Positions 16,250 to 25,957 are shown, counted from the first letter of the stretch. The stretch: 64,000 nucleotides of DNA from Mixta tenebrionis (GCF_006517625.1 NZ_VHQI01000015.1:7050-71049), one strand, 5' to 3'. Notes: generated by a model not told the origin, from the letters alone. Numbers and translations are program-made.

Positions 16250-18703
16250 ATGCGCCCGCTTCCCAGCCCTGTGCTGCGCCGCTGCTCGCTGGCTGTTGTC
16301 GGACTGTGCGGCGGCCTGACGGTGCCGTTCAGCGCTGCCGAAACCTTCTCTTCACTGCCGCCGCCGCCCACGCTGACGGCGACGCAGGGCGAAAGCCAGC
16401 AGTATATGCTGGGGCTGACGGTTAACCAGCGTGAGAGCCAGCAGATTGTGCCGGTAACCTTGCGACACGGCCACTACTGGCTACACGCCGCCGATCTACA
16501 GCAGGCGGGGATTCCGGCGGATAAGCTCAGCGGCCCGGAGGTGGATGTTTCCGCCATGCCGCAGGTTGACGTACGCTATGACAGCCAGCGCCAGCGCATC
16601 ATGCTGACCGTTCCCGGCGCCTGGCTGCCCGAACAAACCTTTGCCGGACGCGATAACAGGCCGCGCTATCCGGGACGCAGCAGCGCCGGCGCCCTGTTTA
16701 ACTACGATCTCTATACCAGCCATAACAGCCAGGCGGGCAGCCGCCTCTCCGCCTGGAATGAGCTGCGGCTGTTCGGCGCTGCGGGACAGTTCTCCTCCAA
16801 CGGCGTCTGGCAGGAACAGCTCAGCGGCAACAGCAGCGCGCTTAACGATGGCTATATCCGCTATGACAGCTGGTGGAGCTACGAAGATGAAGATCGCATC
16901 CTGAGCTGGCGCGTCGGCGATCTGGTGACCGATGCGCTGAGCTGGAGCAGCAGCGTGCGTCTGGGCGGCATTCAGCTGGCGCGCGATTTTAGCGTTCGCC
17001 CCGATATCGTTACCTGGCCGCTGCCCAGCTTCGCCGGACAGGCGGCGGTGCCCTCTACCGTCGATCTGTTCGTCAACGGCTACCGCACCAGCAGCAATCA
17101 GGTGCAGCCCGGCCCCTGGTCGATGACCAATATGCCGTTCGTTAACGGCGCGGGAAATGCGGTAGTGGTCACTACCGACGCGGTGGGCCGCCGCGTCACC
17201 ACCGCCCTGCCGTTTTATGTCTCCAGCGATCTGCTGAAGCCTGGCCTGTCCGATTACGCCTTGTCCGCCGGGGCGCTGCGCAATAACTACGGTATTAAGA
17301 ATTTCGATTACGGCAGCGGCGCCGCCAGCGCTTCCTGGCGCTACGGCGCTACCGACTGGCTGACGCTGGAAACCCATGCGGAAGGCGCCGATCGACTGGC
17401 GCTGGGCGGCGGCGGCGCGCAGGTTAAGCTGGGCGCATTCGGCGTGGTAAACGGCGCGCTGGCGCAAAGCCGGATGAAGAACAGCAGCGGCACGCAATAC
17501 AGCTGGGGCTATCAGTACAATAACCGCTGGTTCAGCCTCGGCACCCAGCACGCCATCCGCAGCGCCGGCTTTGCCGATCTGGCGCTCTACAGCATTCGCA
17601 GCGGCGCGGTTAACGACATCAGCTGGTCGCTCAGCCGCCGCAGCGCCCAGTATAACGCCAGCCTCTCTCTGAACCGCTTCGGCAACCTGGGCGCGGCCTT
17701 TATCGATATCACCAGCGGCAGCGGCGATCGCACCCGACTCTGGAACCTCTCCTGGAGTAAAAATATCTGGGGCAACAGCAGCCTGTACGTCGCGGCAACG
17801 CGTGACGTGGGCAGCGACGCATGGAGCGGCGCGCTTTCGCTGATTATTCCCTTCGGCGAGCACGGCAGCGCCAGCCTCAATCTGGAGCGCGATGCACAGG
17901 GTCATGACGCGCAGCGCATCTACCTGTCGCGCGCGATGCCGAGCGACGGCGGCTTCGCCTGGGATGCCTCCTGGGCCAACCAGAGCAGCGGCGGCGACTA
18001 CCGCCAGGGCAGCCTGCGCTGGCGCAATCAGAAAATCGATACCTCCGCCGGTTTTTACGGCGACAGCGATAACAGCACCGAGTGGGCGGATCTGACCGGC
18101 TCGCTGGTGCTGATGGATAACCGCTGGTTCGCCGCTAACGAGATCAATGACGCCTTTGTGTTGGTAAAAACCGGCTATCCGGGCGTTACCGTGCGCTATG
18201 AAAACCAGGCGATGGGACGAACCGATGGCGCGGGCTATCTGCTGGTGCCGCGCATCAGCTCCTACTATCCGGCGAAATATGATATCGACGCGCTCGATCT
18301 GCCGGCGGATATGACGGCGCCGCAGGTAGAGCAACGCTTTGCCGTGAAGCGCCAGAGCGGCTACCTGCTCAACTTCCCGATCGAGCCGCTGCGCGCCGCC
18401 AGCGTTATTCTGTACGATGCGCAGGGCAATCCGCTGCCGGTTTCCAGCCAGGTGACGCGCGCGGGCCAGCCGGCGCAATATGTCGGCTGGGACGGCATCG
18501 CCTGGCTGGACAACCTGGAGCGCGAAAATGAAATGCAGGTGCTGACGCCGGACGGGCGGCGCTGCACCGCGTATCTTTCCCTTGCGCAGGGACGGCCGGA
18601 GGCGCTGAAAGCATACGGCCCGATCGTCTGCGCGCTGCCGCCGGCGCCGCATGACGCGCCGGACAGCACTTCCGCTAACGCTACCGCAGGAATTTTGCCA
18701 TGA
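16250..18703 (+). CDS. Outer membrane usher, CsuD-like
   Basis: 817 aa outer-membrane assembly platform. Signal peptide to about residue 29, periplasmic N-terminal domain, then a beta-barrel of about 600 residues with a plug. Markers include PSTVDLFVNGYR and the pattern TTALPFYVSSDLLKPGLSDY. C-terminal cysteines (RRCTAYLS, IVCALPP) fit the family. Length is normal for the archaic clade. It overlaps the following adhesin gene by 4 bases (ATGA). Confidence 0.93.
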   Translation: MRPLPSPVLRRCSLAVVGLCGGLTVPFSAAETFSSLPPPPTLTATQGESQQYMLGLTVNQRESQQIVPVTLRHGHYWLHAADLQQAGIPADKLSGPEVDVSAMPQVDVRYDSQRQRIMLTVPGAWLPEQTFAGRDNRPRYPGRSSAGALFNYDLYTSHNSQAGSRLSAWNELRLFGAAGQFSSNGVWQEQLSGNSSALNDGYIRYDSWWSYEDEDRILSWRVGDLVTDALSWSSSVRLGGIQLARDFSVRPDIVTWPLPSFAGQAAVPSTVDLFVNGYRTSSNQVQPGPWSMTNMPFVNGAGNAVVVTTDAVGRRVTTALPFYVSSDLLKPGLSDYALSAGALRNNYGIKNFDYGSGAASASWRYGATDWLTLETHAEGADRLALGGGGAQVKLGAFGVVNGALAQSRMKNSSGTQYSWGYQYNNRWFSLGTQHAIRSAGFADLALYSIRSGAVNDISWSLSRRSAQYNASLSLNRFGNLGAAFIDITSGSGDRTRLWNLSWSKNIWGNSSLYVAATRDVGSDAWSGALSLIIPFGEHGSASLNLERDAQGHDAQRIYLSRAMPSDGGFAWDASWANQSSGGDYRQGSLRWRNQKIDTSAGFYGDSDNSTEWADLTGSLVLMDNRWFAANEINDAFVLVKTGYPGVTVRYENQAMGRTDGAGYLLVPRISSYYPAKYDIDALDLPADMTAPQVEQRFAVKRQSGYLLNFPIEPLRAASVILYDAQGNPLPVSSQVTRAGQPAQYVGWDGIAWLDNLERENEMQVLTPDGRRCTAYLSLAQGRPEALKAYGPIVCALPPAPHDAPDSTSANATAGILP

Positions 18704-19689
18704 AACTAACGCCGCTACTGTGTTTCGCTCTGCTGTCGGGAGGCTATAGCGGGATGCTGCAGGCGGCCTGCGCCCTGCCCGCCTCCAGCGCCAGCTTCGG
18801 CTCGGTGACCTCGTTTACCGTTAACGCCGCCGCCAGCACCAGCTCCACCACCGCTAACGTTAACTGCGGCTCCGGCAGTACCCTGGCGCTGCTGTCGAAC
18901 AATAACATCACCTTACAGCTGGCCAGCGCCTCCGGCGTTGCCGGCAACCGCGGCGCGCTGACCCGCGCGGGCGATACCAGCGGCGACAGAATTCCGGTAC
19001 AGCTTTGCACCACGGCCAACTGCGCCACGGAGATGACCATCGGCGCAACGCCGATAACCTATAGCTCCTCGCAGCTGTTAAATTTGATTGGCCTGCTCGG
19101 CGGGCTTAACTTTTCAGTTCCGCTGTATCTGCGCACGCTGCCGGGCCAGGTGGTCGCCGCCGGCAACTACAGTTTGACGCTTAATCTTGCCGTTACCTAC
19201 CGCATCTGTACCGGCATCGCCGCGCTCGGCATCTGTCTGGCAGGCCAGGATCAGAACGGTTCCGGCACCATTCCCATTACCCTCAGCCTGACCATTACCA
19301 ACGACTGCACCACCATTACCGCGCCCAATGTCAGCTTCGGCAGCGCGCCGCTGGTCAGCGGCTTTTCCAGCGTTTCGCAGTCAATCAATGTGGTGTGCAC
19401 CAAGGGCAGCAGCTATACCGTCGGGTTGAGCAATGGCAGCCACGCCAGCGGCAGCGTGCGTAATATGGCGAACGGCGCCAGCCTGCTGAGCTATGAAATT
19501 TACAAGGGCAGCACCAGCAACCGCTGGGGGCCAGCGGGCAGCGAGCGACAGTCCAGCGCTAACGCGACCACGGTCAGCAGCGACGGCCTGACGCGTACTT
19601 TTCCCTATACGGCGCGCATCCTGACCACGCAAAACACGCCGCCGGCGGGAAACTATACCGACAGCGTAGTAGTGGATTTATCGTTTTAA
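18700..19689 (+). CDS. Csu-type pilus tip adhesin, CsuE-like
   Basis: 329 aa with a signal peptide to about residue 22 (GMLQA) and two consecutive SCPU-type domains. The first (about 23-185) is cysteine-rich; the second (about 205-329) ends in the donor strand YTDSVVVDLSF. Two-domain proteins at the end of csu operons are tip adhesins that bind abiotic surfaces through hydrophobic fingers in Acinetobacter; that surface role here is by analogy. Coupled to the usher by a 4-base overlap. Confidence 0.85.
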   Translation: MKLTPLLCFALLSGGYSGMLQAACALPASSASFGSVTSFTVNAAASTSSTTANVNCGSGSTLALLSNNNITLQLASASGVAGNRGALTRAGDTSGDRIPVQLCTTANCATEMTIGATPITYSSSQLLNLIGLLGGLNFSVPLYLRTLPGQVVAAGNYSLTLNLAVTYRICTGIAALGICLAGQDQNGSGTIPITLSLTITNDCTTITAPNVSFGSAPLVSGFSSVSQSINVVCTKGSSYTVGLSNGSHASGSVRNMANGASLLSYEIYKGSTSNRWGPAGSERQSSANATTVSSDGLTRTFPYTARILTTQNTPPAGNYTDSVVVDLSF

Positions 19690-21009
19690 TTACAGCACGG
19701 CGGCCGCAACGGGATCGCGCCGCGTTTGATACTGCTTCAGCAGCCGCCTGATAATCAGCGTGCCGATTAATCCACAAACGGCGGCCAGCGTCAGCCAGAT
19801 GCCGGGCATCGCCTTATCGCCGGTAGCATGGATCAGATAGCTGGAGATAGCGGGCGTAAAACCGCCAAACAGCGCGGTCGCCAGGCTATAGGCGAGCGAG
19901 AAGCCGCTGGCGCGCACTTCCGCCGGCATCACCTCCGCCAGATAGACCACCATTGCGCCGTTATAGCTGGCGTAGAGAAACGACAGCCATAGCTCCGCCT
20001 CCAGCAGATGAGCGAATGAAGGCGCGCCCACCAGCCAGTGCAGCACCGGCCACGCGGTAAGGATCATTAACAGGGTAAAGGTAATAAGCAGCGGACGACG
20101 CCCAAGCCGATCGGAAAGCGCGCCCATAATCGGCAGCCAGATGAGATTAGAAAGACCGATGCAGAGGGTGACGAGAAAGCTCTGCTTATCGCTCATCATC
20201 AGCACGGTTTTACCAAAGGTCGGCGTAAAGGCCGTAATCATGTAAAACATCACCGTGGTAGTCACTACCATCAGCATTCCCGCCAGCACCAGCGCCCAGT
20301 TACCGGCAACCGAACGCATAATGGCGCGCATCGAAGGGCGCTGTTTACGCTGGCTGAACGCCTCGGTCTCTTCCAGCATCCGCCGGATCCAGAACAGGAA
20401 AGGCACAATCAGGCAGCCGACCACAAACGGAATACGCCAGCCCCACTCCGTTACCTGCTGCGGCGCCAGCAGATGATTCAGCAGCAGGCCCAACAGCGCG
20501 GCGAAGATCACCGCAATCTGCTGGCTGCCGGACTGCCAGCTGACATAAAATCCCTTGCGCCCCTGCGGCGCCACCTCTGAAAGATAAACAGAAACGCCGC
20601 CCAGCTCTACGCCGGCGGAAAAGCCCTGTAGCAGACGCCCCAGCAGAATCAGCACCGGAGCGGCGGCGCCCAGCGTCGCGTAGCCGGGCACGCAGGCGAT
20701 AGTCAGAGTGCCGATGGCCATCAGCCCCAGCGTCAGCAGCAGCCCCTTACGTCGCCCGTGGCGATCGATATAGGCGCCCAGCACGATCGCTCCCAGCGGG
20801 CGCATCAAAAAACCGGCGCCGAAGGTCATCAGCGTCAGCATCAATGAAGCAAAGGGATCGTCGCCGGGAAAGAAGGTTTTAGCGATAGCGCTGGCGTAAT
20901 AGCCAAACACCATAAAATCATACATTTCGAGAAAATTACCGCTGGTTACGCTAAAGATAGTTTTGGCGCCGCTGCGGGAGGGTTTTTGTAAACAGGGAGA
21001 AGATGACAT
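19690..21009 (-). CDS. Citrate/tricarballylate-type proton symporter (MFS, MHS family)
   Basis: 439 aa, twelve predicted helices. N-terminal [20 protein letters not shown] and the loop [12 protein letters not shown] are typical of the metabolite:H+ symporter family, and the sequence is close in feel to CitA and TcuC (for example [14 protein letters not shown] near the end). Start at 21009 is chosen for AAGGA seven to eight bases upstream; the frame extends to 21054. Convergent with the pilus adhesin, with adjoining stop codons. Exact substrate cannot be told. Confidence 0.85.
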   Translation of the reverse strand: MSSSPCLQKPSRSGAKTIFSVTSGNFLEMYDFMVFGYYASAIAKTFFPGDDPFASLMLTLMTFGAGFLMRPLGAIVLGAYIDRHGRRKGLLLTLGLMAIGTLTIACVPGYATLGAAAPVLILLGRLLQGFSAGVELGGVSVYLSEVAPQGRKGFYVSWQSGSQQIAVIFAALLGLLLNHLLAPQQVTEWGWRIPFVVGCLIVPFLFWIRRMLEETEAFSQRKQRPSMRAIMRSVAGNWALVLAGMLMVVTTTVMFYMITAFTPTFGKTVLMMSDKQSFLVTLCIGLSNLIWLPIMGALSDRLGRRPLLITFTLLMILTAWPVLHWLVGAPSFAHLLEAELWLSFLYASYNGAMVVYLAEVMPAEVRASGFSLAYSLATALFGGFTPAISSYLIHATGDKAMPGIWLTLAAVCGLIGTLIIRRLLKQYQTRRDPVAAAVL

Positions 21010-21462
21010 AGTGGCTTCCTTGTGTTTTTTTCCCTTATTATCCCGATCCTTCACGCCATAATGTGATTTACCTCACCATTCAACCTTACATACGCATCAA
21101 TTTAGTAACCATTATTTAACAGAGTTAAAAGTAGGATATTTTTAACTGCCAAAGCGCGCTTTCGCGCATATCATTCACTTTTTCTTATCTTTAACTTTAT
21201 TGCGCTGTGCATGTTTTTTTAATAGGTTACAGCTGTTTAAACCTTAATATTACTTACGGGGCGTAATATTCTCGCCGGGCAGGCCGGCCTGGAAGTGATT
21301 TTTACTTATCAATTAAGGGATGAAGCAACCGCGCCGGCCGGCTTACGCCGCGTGGCGCGGCTAACCGCCGGCCAGCGTCTGGCTAACAGGGCAAATACCG
21401 TGCGCGCAGGCATAAAAAAACCGCAGCGCAGGCTCCGGTTTTTACTGGTGCGAATAAAGGGT
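21010..21462. other. Gap between the MFS gene and exbD
   Basis: About 450 bases upstream of the MFS gene and downstream of exbD. The left half is AT-rich and should hold the MFS promoter. The right part is GC-rich and partly palindromic (21335-21385) and ends with the exbD terminator. A 75-codon plus-strand frame at 21295 has no ribosome site and is not called. Confidence 0.5.
21414..21440 (-). terminator. Intrinsic terminator of exbBD
   Basis: On the minus strand CCGGAGC and GCTGCGG form a 7-bp stem with one mismatch and a 4-base loop, followed by seven T residues. It lies about 25 bases beyond the exbD stop. Confidence 0.75.
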
Positions 21463-21885
21463 TTATTGCCGCACGGTTTCCATGCCCATCAAACCGATTT
21501 TAAGGTAGCCCGCTCCGCGTAGCGCATCCATCGCGCTCATCAGCGTTTCGTAGTCTACCGCTTTATCCGCCTGGAAGAAGATGGTGGTATCCTTTTTACC
21601 CGCCGTCTGCGCGTTCAGCACCTCGATCAGGTTCTCTCTGGAAACCGCCTCGTTGCCGATATACATCTGCTTATCTTCTTTAATCGAGAGATAAACCGGC
21701 TTTTCCGGGCGCGGCTGCGGCGCGCTGGTCGAGGCGGGCAGATCCACTCTGACATCCACCGTTGCCAACGGCGCGGCCACCATGAAGATAATTAACAGCA
21801 CCAGCATAACGTCGATAAACGGCGTTACGTTGATTTCATGCATTTCACCGTTACTGTCCAGATCGTCATTTAACCGCATCGCCAT
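21463..21885 (-). CDS. exbD: ExbD, TonB energy-transducing subunit
   Basis: 140 aa. One N-terminal membrane helix with the essential proton-path aspartate in NVTPFIDVMLVLLIIF (about residues 19-34), then a periplasmic domain with ADKAVDYETLM. Works with ExbB and TonB to power outer-membrane siderophore and cobalamin receptors. Starts 5 bases after exbB; same message, so probably iron-regulated through the Fur box upstream of exbB. Confidence 0.97.
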   Translation of the reverse strand: MAMRLNDDLDSNGEMHEINVTPFIDVMLVLLIIFMVAAPLATVDVRVDLPASTSAPQPRPEKPVYLSIKEDKQMYIGNEAVSRENLIEVLNAQTAGKKDTTIFFQADKAVDYETLMSAMDALRGAGYLKIGLMGMETVRQ

Positions 21886-21890
21886 AACGC

Positions 21891-22631
21891 TTAACCCACC
21901 CGCAGTTTATGGGCTGTCGCTACCGGCTGCGCGCTGCCGTTGCCGCGCGCCAGATCGAGATCGCGGCTTTGCAGCAGCAGGACCTGCGCGGCAACATCGC
22001 CCAGGCTGGCTTTATAACTGGCGATCATACGGGCGAAAACGTTATAGATCACTACCGCCGGAATCGCTGCTACCAGGCCGATGGCGGTCGCCAGCAGCGC
22101 TTCCGCAATGCCGGGCGCGACAACCGCCAGGTTGGTGGTTTGTGTTTTAGCGATGCCGATAAAGCTGTTCATGATGCCCCAGACCGTGCCAAACAGGCCG
22201 ATAAAGGGCGCGACGGAACCGATGGTGGCGAGGAAGCCGTTACCGCGTCCGGCGTGGCGGCTGATGGCGGCAACGCGACGCTCCAGGCGGAAGCCGGTAC
22301 GCTCTTTAATGCCTTCGTTATCTTCAACGCCGGCAGAAAGCTCCAGTTCGTTCTGCGCCTCCCGCACCAGCTGAGTGGTCATGCTGCGGGCATCAAAATT
22401 GTCGCTCATTTCAGCGGCCTGACGCAGCGAACGCGCCTCCGCCAGCGTCTGCTGCTCGCGCTTCAGGCGACGACGCGCGGAAGAAAGCTCGCTAAACTTG
22501 CCGAAGAAGATGGCCCAGGTGACGACGGACGCCAGAAGAAGACCAATCATTACCGCTTTTACCACGATGTCCGCATGTTCAAACATGCCCCAGATGGAAA
22601 GATCTGTCTGCATCAACTCACTGGTTACCAC
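21891..22631 (-). CDS. exbB: ExbB, TonB proton channel subunit
   Basis: 246 aa, three membrane helices, with the family blocks GTVWGIMNSFIGIAKTQTTN and IAEALLATAIGLVAAIPAVV. Start taken as GTG at 22631 because GGAG lies 7 bases upstream and this gives nearly the E. coli length (244); the frame is open to 22712 but that would run into the Fur box. The internal ATG (MQTDLSIWGM) is six residues downstream. Confidence 0.96.
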   Translation of the reverse strand: MVTSELMQTDLSIWGMFEHADIVVKAVMIGLLLASVVTWAIFFGKFSELSSARRRLKREQQTLAEARSLRQAAEMSDNFDARSMTTQLVREAQNELELSAGVEDNEGIKERTGFRLERRVAAISRHAGRGNGFLATIGSVAPFIGLFGTVWGIMNSFIGIAKTQTTNLAVVAPGIAEALLATAIGLVAAIPAVVIYNVFARMIASYKASLGDVAAQVLLLQSRDLDLARGNGSAQPVATAHKLRVG

Positions 22632-22975
22632 GCTATATCTCCAACCTTTAGGAAATTTATTAAAACAGGTTAGATCATACCAAAACAGAAGTGAATTGAT
22701 AGTGGTTATCATTACTATTTACAAACATTTCATCTCTTACTTTTTTTGCCCGTTACCATGTGATCGCAATGTAAACGCATAGTTTTTAAACTGTGACGTT
22801 GCATATAAATTTATTAAAACATCGTTTTAATTATGTGATGCAATTCATTCAATTCACCCCTGCCAATTTTCCGCCTGCGCAATTTATCTATAGTGAATCA
22901 GCCCTGCTGGCGTCAGACCGCTACCCTTCCCTTCTTCCAGCCAGGCTTGGGGCTCCCTTTAAGCGCAGGAGAACA
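22632..22975. other. Divergent gap between exbB and dctP
   Basis: About 340 bases holding the exbB promoter region with its Fur box, then AT-rich sequence leading to the TRAP operon. A plus-strand frame from 22793 runs into dctP but lacks a ribosome site until 22976. No other gene seen. Confidence 0.55.
22698..22716 (-). promoter_or_regulatory. Fur box upstream of exbB
   Basis: On the minus strand AGTAATGATAACCACTATC matches the 19-base Fur consensus at 15 of 19 positions by my count. It lies 67-85 bases upstream of the exbB start. ExbBD is a known Fur target in enterobacteria. Confidence 0.75.
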
Positions 22976-23953
22976 ATGATGAGAGTAAAAAGTCTGTTGC
23001 TGGCGATGACGCTGGCATCCACCGCGCTGTTAGCCGCCGCCGCCTCGGCAAAGGTGCTGAAAGTGGCGGAGGTCCAGCCCGCCGGCTATCCCACCGTCGT
23101 TGCGCTTGAGCATATGGGCGAAAAGCTGAAGCAGGCCACCGACGGACGCCTGGAAATGCGCGTCTACGCGGGCGGCACGCTGGGCGATGAAGAGCAGACG
23201 CTGCAGCAGGTGCAGATCGGCGCGGTAGACATGATCCGCGTATCGCTGGCGCCGGTTTCCACTCTCGCCCCGGAAACCAGCGTGCTGACGCTGCCCTATA
23301 TCTTCCGCGATGAAGCGCATATGCACAGCGTGCTGGATGGCGATATCGGTAAGGCGATTGTCAGTAAGTTTGATAACGATCCCCGCACCCGTATGGTGTT
23401 CCTCGGCTGGACCGATGCGGGCGTGCGCAACATGATCACCAAAAAACCGGTAACCAGGCCTGAAGATCTTAAGGGCATGAAGATCCGCGTGCAGAACAGC
23501 GCGATTTCCCTGGCAACGCTGAAGGCGATGGGCGCGAATCCGGTAGCGATGGGCGTCAGCGAGGTATTCAGCGCGATGCAAACCGGCGTGGTCGACGGCA
23601 CCGAGAATAACCCGCCGACCTTCGTCGCCCATAACTATATGCCGGTAGCGAAGTATTACACCCTCACCGGCCACTTTATACAGCCGGAGATGATCCTGTT
23701 CTCGAAACGCTCCTGGGACAAGCTTTCCGCTGAAGATCGCGCGCTGCTGAGCAAGCTGGGCAAAGAGGCGCAGGAGGATGAGCGCAGGCTGTGGGCCGAC
23801 TATAACCAGCAGTCGCTGGAGAAAATGAAGGCGGGCGGCGTGGTTTTCCAGCAGATCGATCGCGACTATTTCGTCAAGGCGACCCAGCCGGTGCGCGATC
23901 AATATGGCAAGAACTATCAGGACCTGATGCAGCAAATCGCTGCGGTGAAATAA
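22976..23953 (+). CDS. dctP: TRAP transporter solute-binding protein DctP
   Basis: 325 aa (324 if the second ATG at 22979 is used; AGGAG sits 4 or 7 bases before them). Signal peptide to about residue 24 (AAASA). The DctP fold is shown by GTLGDEEQTLQQVQIGAVDM, the carboxylate-binding arginine in GMKIRVQNS, and VDGTENNPPTF. FSKRSWDKLS near the end resembles the YiaO branch that binds sugar acids. Substrate is otherwise unknown. First gene of a three-gene operon. Confidence 0.93.
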   Translation: MMRVKSLLLAMTLASTALLAAAASAKVLKVAEVQPAGYPTVVALEHMGEKLKQATDGRLEMRVYAGGTLGDEEQTLQQVQIGAVDMIRVSLAPVSTLAPETSVLTLPYIFRDEAHMHSVLDGDIGKAIVSKFDNDPRTRMVFLGWTDAGVRNMITKKPVTRPEDLKGMKIRVQNSAISLATLKAMGANPVAMGVSEVFSAMQTGVVDGTENNPPTFVAHNYMPVAKYYTLTGHFIQPEMILFSKRSWDKLSAEDRALLSKLGKEAQEDERRLWADYNQQSLEKMKAGGVVFQQIDRDYFVKATQPVRDQYGKNYQDLMQQIAAVK

Positions 23954-24003
23954 CTTTTCTCGCGCCGCGGCCTCGCGCGGCGCTGCTAACCAGGTAAAAA
24001 ACT

Positions 24004-24510
24004 ATGTCTGCCTATTCACGTCTGATGGATGCGGTCTACTTGCTGTGCATGACGATCGCCGCAGTTGCGCTGATGCTGATGGTTGCGGTGATCCCGGTAG
24101 GGATCTTCGCGCGCTACGTGCTTAACGATGCGCTTTCCTGGCCGGAGCCGGTCGCCATCGTCTGCATGATTATTTTTACCTTTATCGGCGCGCCGGTCGG
24201 CTTTCGCGCCGGTACGCATATTTGCGTCTCAATGGTGACCGATCGCCTGCCGCCGCGCGGCCAGAAAAGCGCCGCGCTGCTCTGCGATCTGTTGATGCTG
24301 GCGGCCTGCCTGGTGATTTTCCAGGCCAGCTATGCGCTGTGCGAAGCGATGTGGTTTCAGCCGCAGGCCTCGCTGCCGATGGTGACCTTTGGTCAGATGT
24401 ATCTGCCGATTCCCGTCGGCGCGCTGTTAACCATTCTGTTTGTGATTGAGCGCCTGCTGTGCGGCGATCAATCCGGACGCCCGCTGGTCAGCCTCGGCGG
24501 CACTCACTGA
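24004..24510 (+). CDS. dctQ: TRAP transporter small membrane subunit DctQ
   Basis: 168 aa with four predicted membrane helices. The ARYVLNDALSWPEP motif after helix 1 and GAPVGFRAGTH are characteristic of DctQ. Forms the permease with DctM; sodium-driven import of the ligand delivered by DctP. 50 bases after dctP, 13 before dctM. Confidence 0.92.
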   Translation: MSAYSRLMDAVYLLCMTIAAVALMLMVAVIPVGIFARYVLNDALSWPEPVAIVCMIIFTFIGAPVGFRAGTHICVSMVTDRLPPRGQKSAALLCDLLMLAACLVIFQASYALCEAMWFQPQASLPMVTFGQMYLPIPVGALLTILFVIERLLCGDQSGRPLVSLGGTH

Positions 24511-24523
24511 TTCGGAGTTGATG

Positions 24524-25810
24524 ATGGACGCACTGATCTTAGTTGGCAGTATGATAGTTCTGTTGCTGATTGGCTTTCCGGTGGCTTTCGCCGTCGGCCT
24601 CAGCGCCTTTATCGGCGCCTGGTGGATCGATCTGCCGCTGGAAGCGGTAGTGATCCAGATAACCAACGGCATTAATAAGTTCTCTTTGCTGACCATACCC
24701 TTTTTTATTCTGGCGGGCGCGATTATGGCTGAAGGCGGCATCGCCCGGCGGCTGGTTAACTTCGCCTATATCTTTGTCGGCTTTATCCGCGGCGGCCTGT
24801 CGCTGGTAAATATTGTCGCCTCCACCTTTTTCGGCGCCATTTCCGGCTCGTCGGTGGCGGATACCGCCTCGATCGGCTCGGTAATGATCCCGCAAATGGA
24901 GGAGAAAGGCTATCCGCGCGATTTCGCCGCCGCCGTTACCGCCAGCGGATCGGTGCAGGCGGTGCTGACGCCGCCCAGCCATAACTCGGTGATCTACTCG
25001 CTGGCGACCGGCGGCGTGGTGACCATCTCCTCGCTGTTTGTCGCCGGTATATTCCCCGGCCTGCTGCTGGGACTCTGTCTGATGATTATGTGCCTCGGCT
25101 TCGCGCGCAAACGCGGCTACCCGCGCGGCGAGCGCATCCCCTTTCGTCAGGCGCTGAAGATTTTCTTCGATGCGTTCTGGGGCCTGTTTACCGTGGTGAT
25201 TATTCTCGGCGGCATTCTCTCCGGCATTTTTACCGCCTCGGAGTCGGCGGCCATCGCCTGCCTGTGGGCCTTTTTCGTCACCATGTTCATCTACCGCGAA
25301 TTTAAGTGGAGCCAGCTGCATATTCTGCTGTTCCGCACCATTAAAACCGTCACCATCGTGATGGTGCTGATCGCTTTCGCTTCCGGCTTCGGCGCGGTGA
25401 TGACTTTTATGCAGCTGCCGCAGCTGATTACCGAATTCTTTACCAGCGTGTCGGATAATAAATATGTCATTTTGATGTGCATTAATATTCTGCTGCTGGC
25501 GATCGGCACGCTGATGGATATGGCGCCGATTATCCTGATTCTGACGCCGGTGCTGCTGCCGGTAACCAACGCGCTCGGCGTCGATCCGGTCCATTTCGGC
25601 ATGATTATGATGATCAACCTCGGCATCGGTCTGATCACGCCGCCGGTGGGTTCGGTGCTGTTTGTCGCCAGCGCGGTGGGTAAGCAGAAGATCGAACAGG
25701 TGGTAAAGGCGATGCTGCCGTTCTACTGTCTGCTGTTCGTGGTGCTGATGATGATTACCTATATTCCGGCCATCTCACTCTGGCTGCCGCGTATGATGGG
25801 CGTGATGTAA
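24524..25810 (+). CDS. dctM: TRAP transporter large permease subunit DctM
   Basis: 428 aa, about twelve membrane segments; family marks FFGAISGSSVADTASIG (about residues 104-120) and ASGSVQAVLTPPSHN with a repeat-related GLITPPVGSVLF near the C terminus. I prefer the ATG at 24524 (GGAG 6 bases upstream) over the adjacent ATG at 24521. The operon is inserted between exbB and metC, which are neighbours in E. coli. Confidence 0.93.
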   Translation: MDALILVGSMIVLLLIGFPVAFAVGLSAFIGAWWIDLPLEAVVIQITNGINKFSLLTIPFFILAGAIMAEGGIARRLVNFAYIFVGFIRGGLSLVNIVASTFFGAISGSSVADTASIGSVMIPQMEEKGYPRDFAAAVTASGSVQAVLTPPSHNSVIYSLATGGVVTISSLFVAGIFPGLLLGLCLMIMCLGFARKRGYPRGERIPFRQALKIFFDAFWGLFTVVIILGGILSGIFTASESAAIACLWAFFVTMFIYREFKWSQLHILLFRTIKTVTIVMVLIAFASGFGAVMTFMQLPQLITEFFTSVSDNKYVILMCINILLLAIGTLMDMAPIILILTPVLLPVTNALGVDPVHFGMIMMINLGIGLITPPVGSVLFVASAVGKQKIEQVVKAMLPFYCLLFVVLMMITYIPAISLWLPRMMGVM

Positions 25811-25820
25811 TCCGACAGAA

Positions 25821-25845
25821 GGCGGAAGCGCAACCGCTTTCCGCC
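25821..25845 (+). terminator. Hairpin after dctM, weak terminator
   Basis: GGCGGAAGCG and CGCTTTCCGCC make a strong stem with one bulged T, ten bases past the dctM stop. The following CTCTTCC is only partly T-rich, so termination may be partial. Confidence 0.45.
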
Positions 25846-25957
25846 CTCTTCCTGCCGATGCAGCCACTGTCTGATAGTGACAAATCACGCTCAACCCCGG
25901 CGGGCTAAACGTGGTAAGTTAGAGGCTCACTATGGCTCAGGCAGGAACGCTGGCAGC

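Noticed and set aside
16496-18652. 718-codon open frame antisense to the usher gene
   Set aside because: High-GC shadow frame; composition is Arg/Ala/Gly-rich without any domain, and the plus strand carries a clear usher.
24539-25594. 351-codon minus-strand frame opposite dctM
   Set aside because: His/Gln/Arg-rich shadow of a hydrophobic membrane protein gene.
25811-25957. MetJ operator before metC
   Set aside because: No tandem AGACGTCT-like octamers could be found in the short upstream gap.
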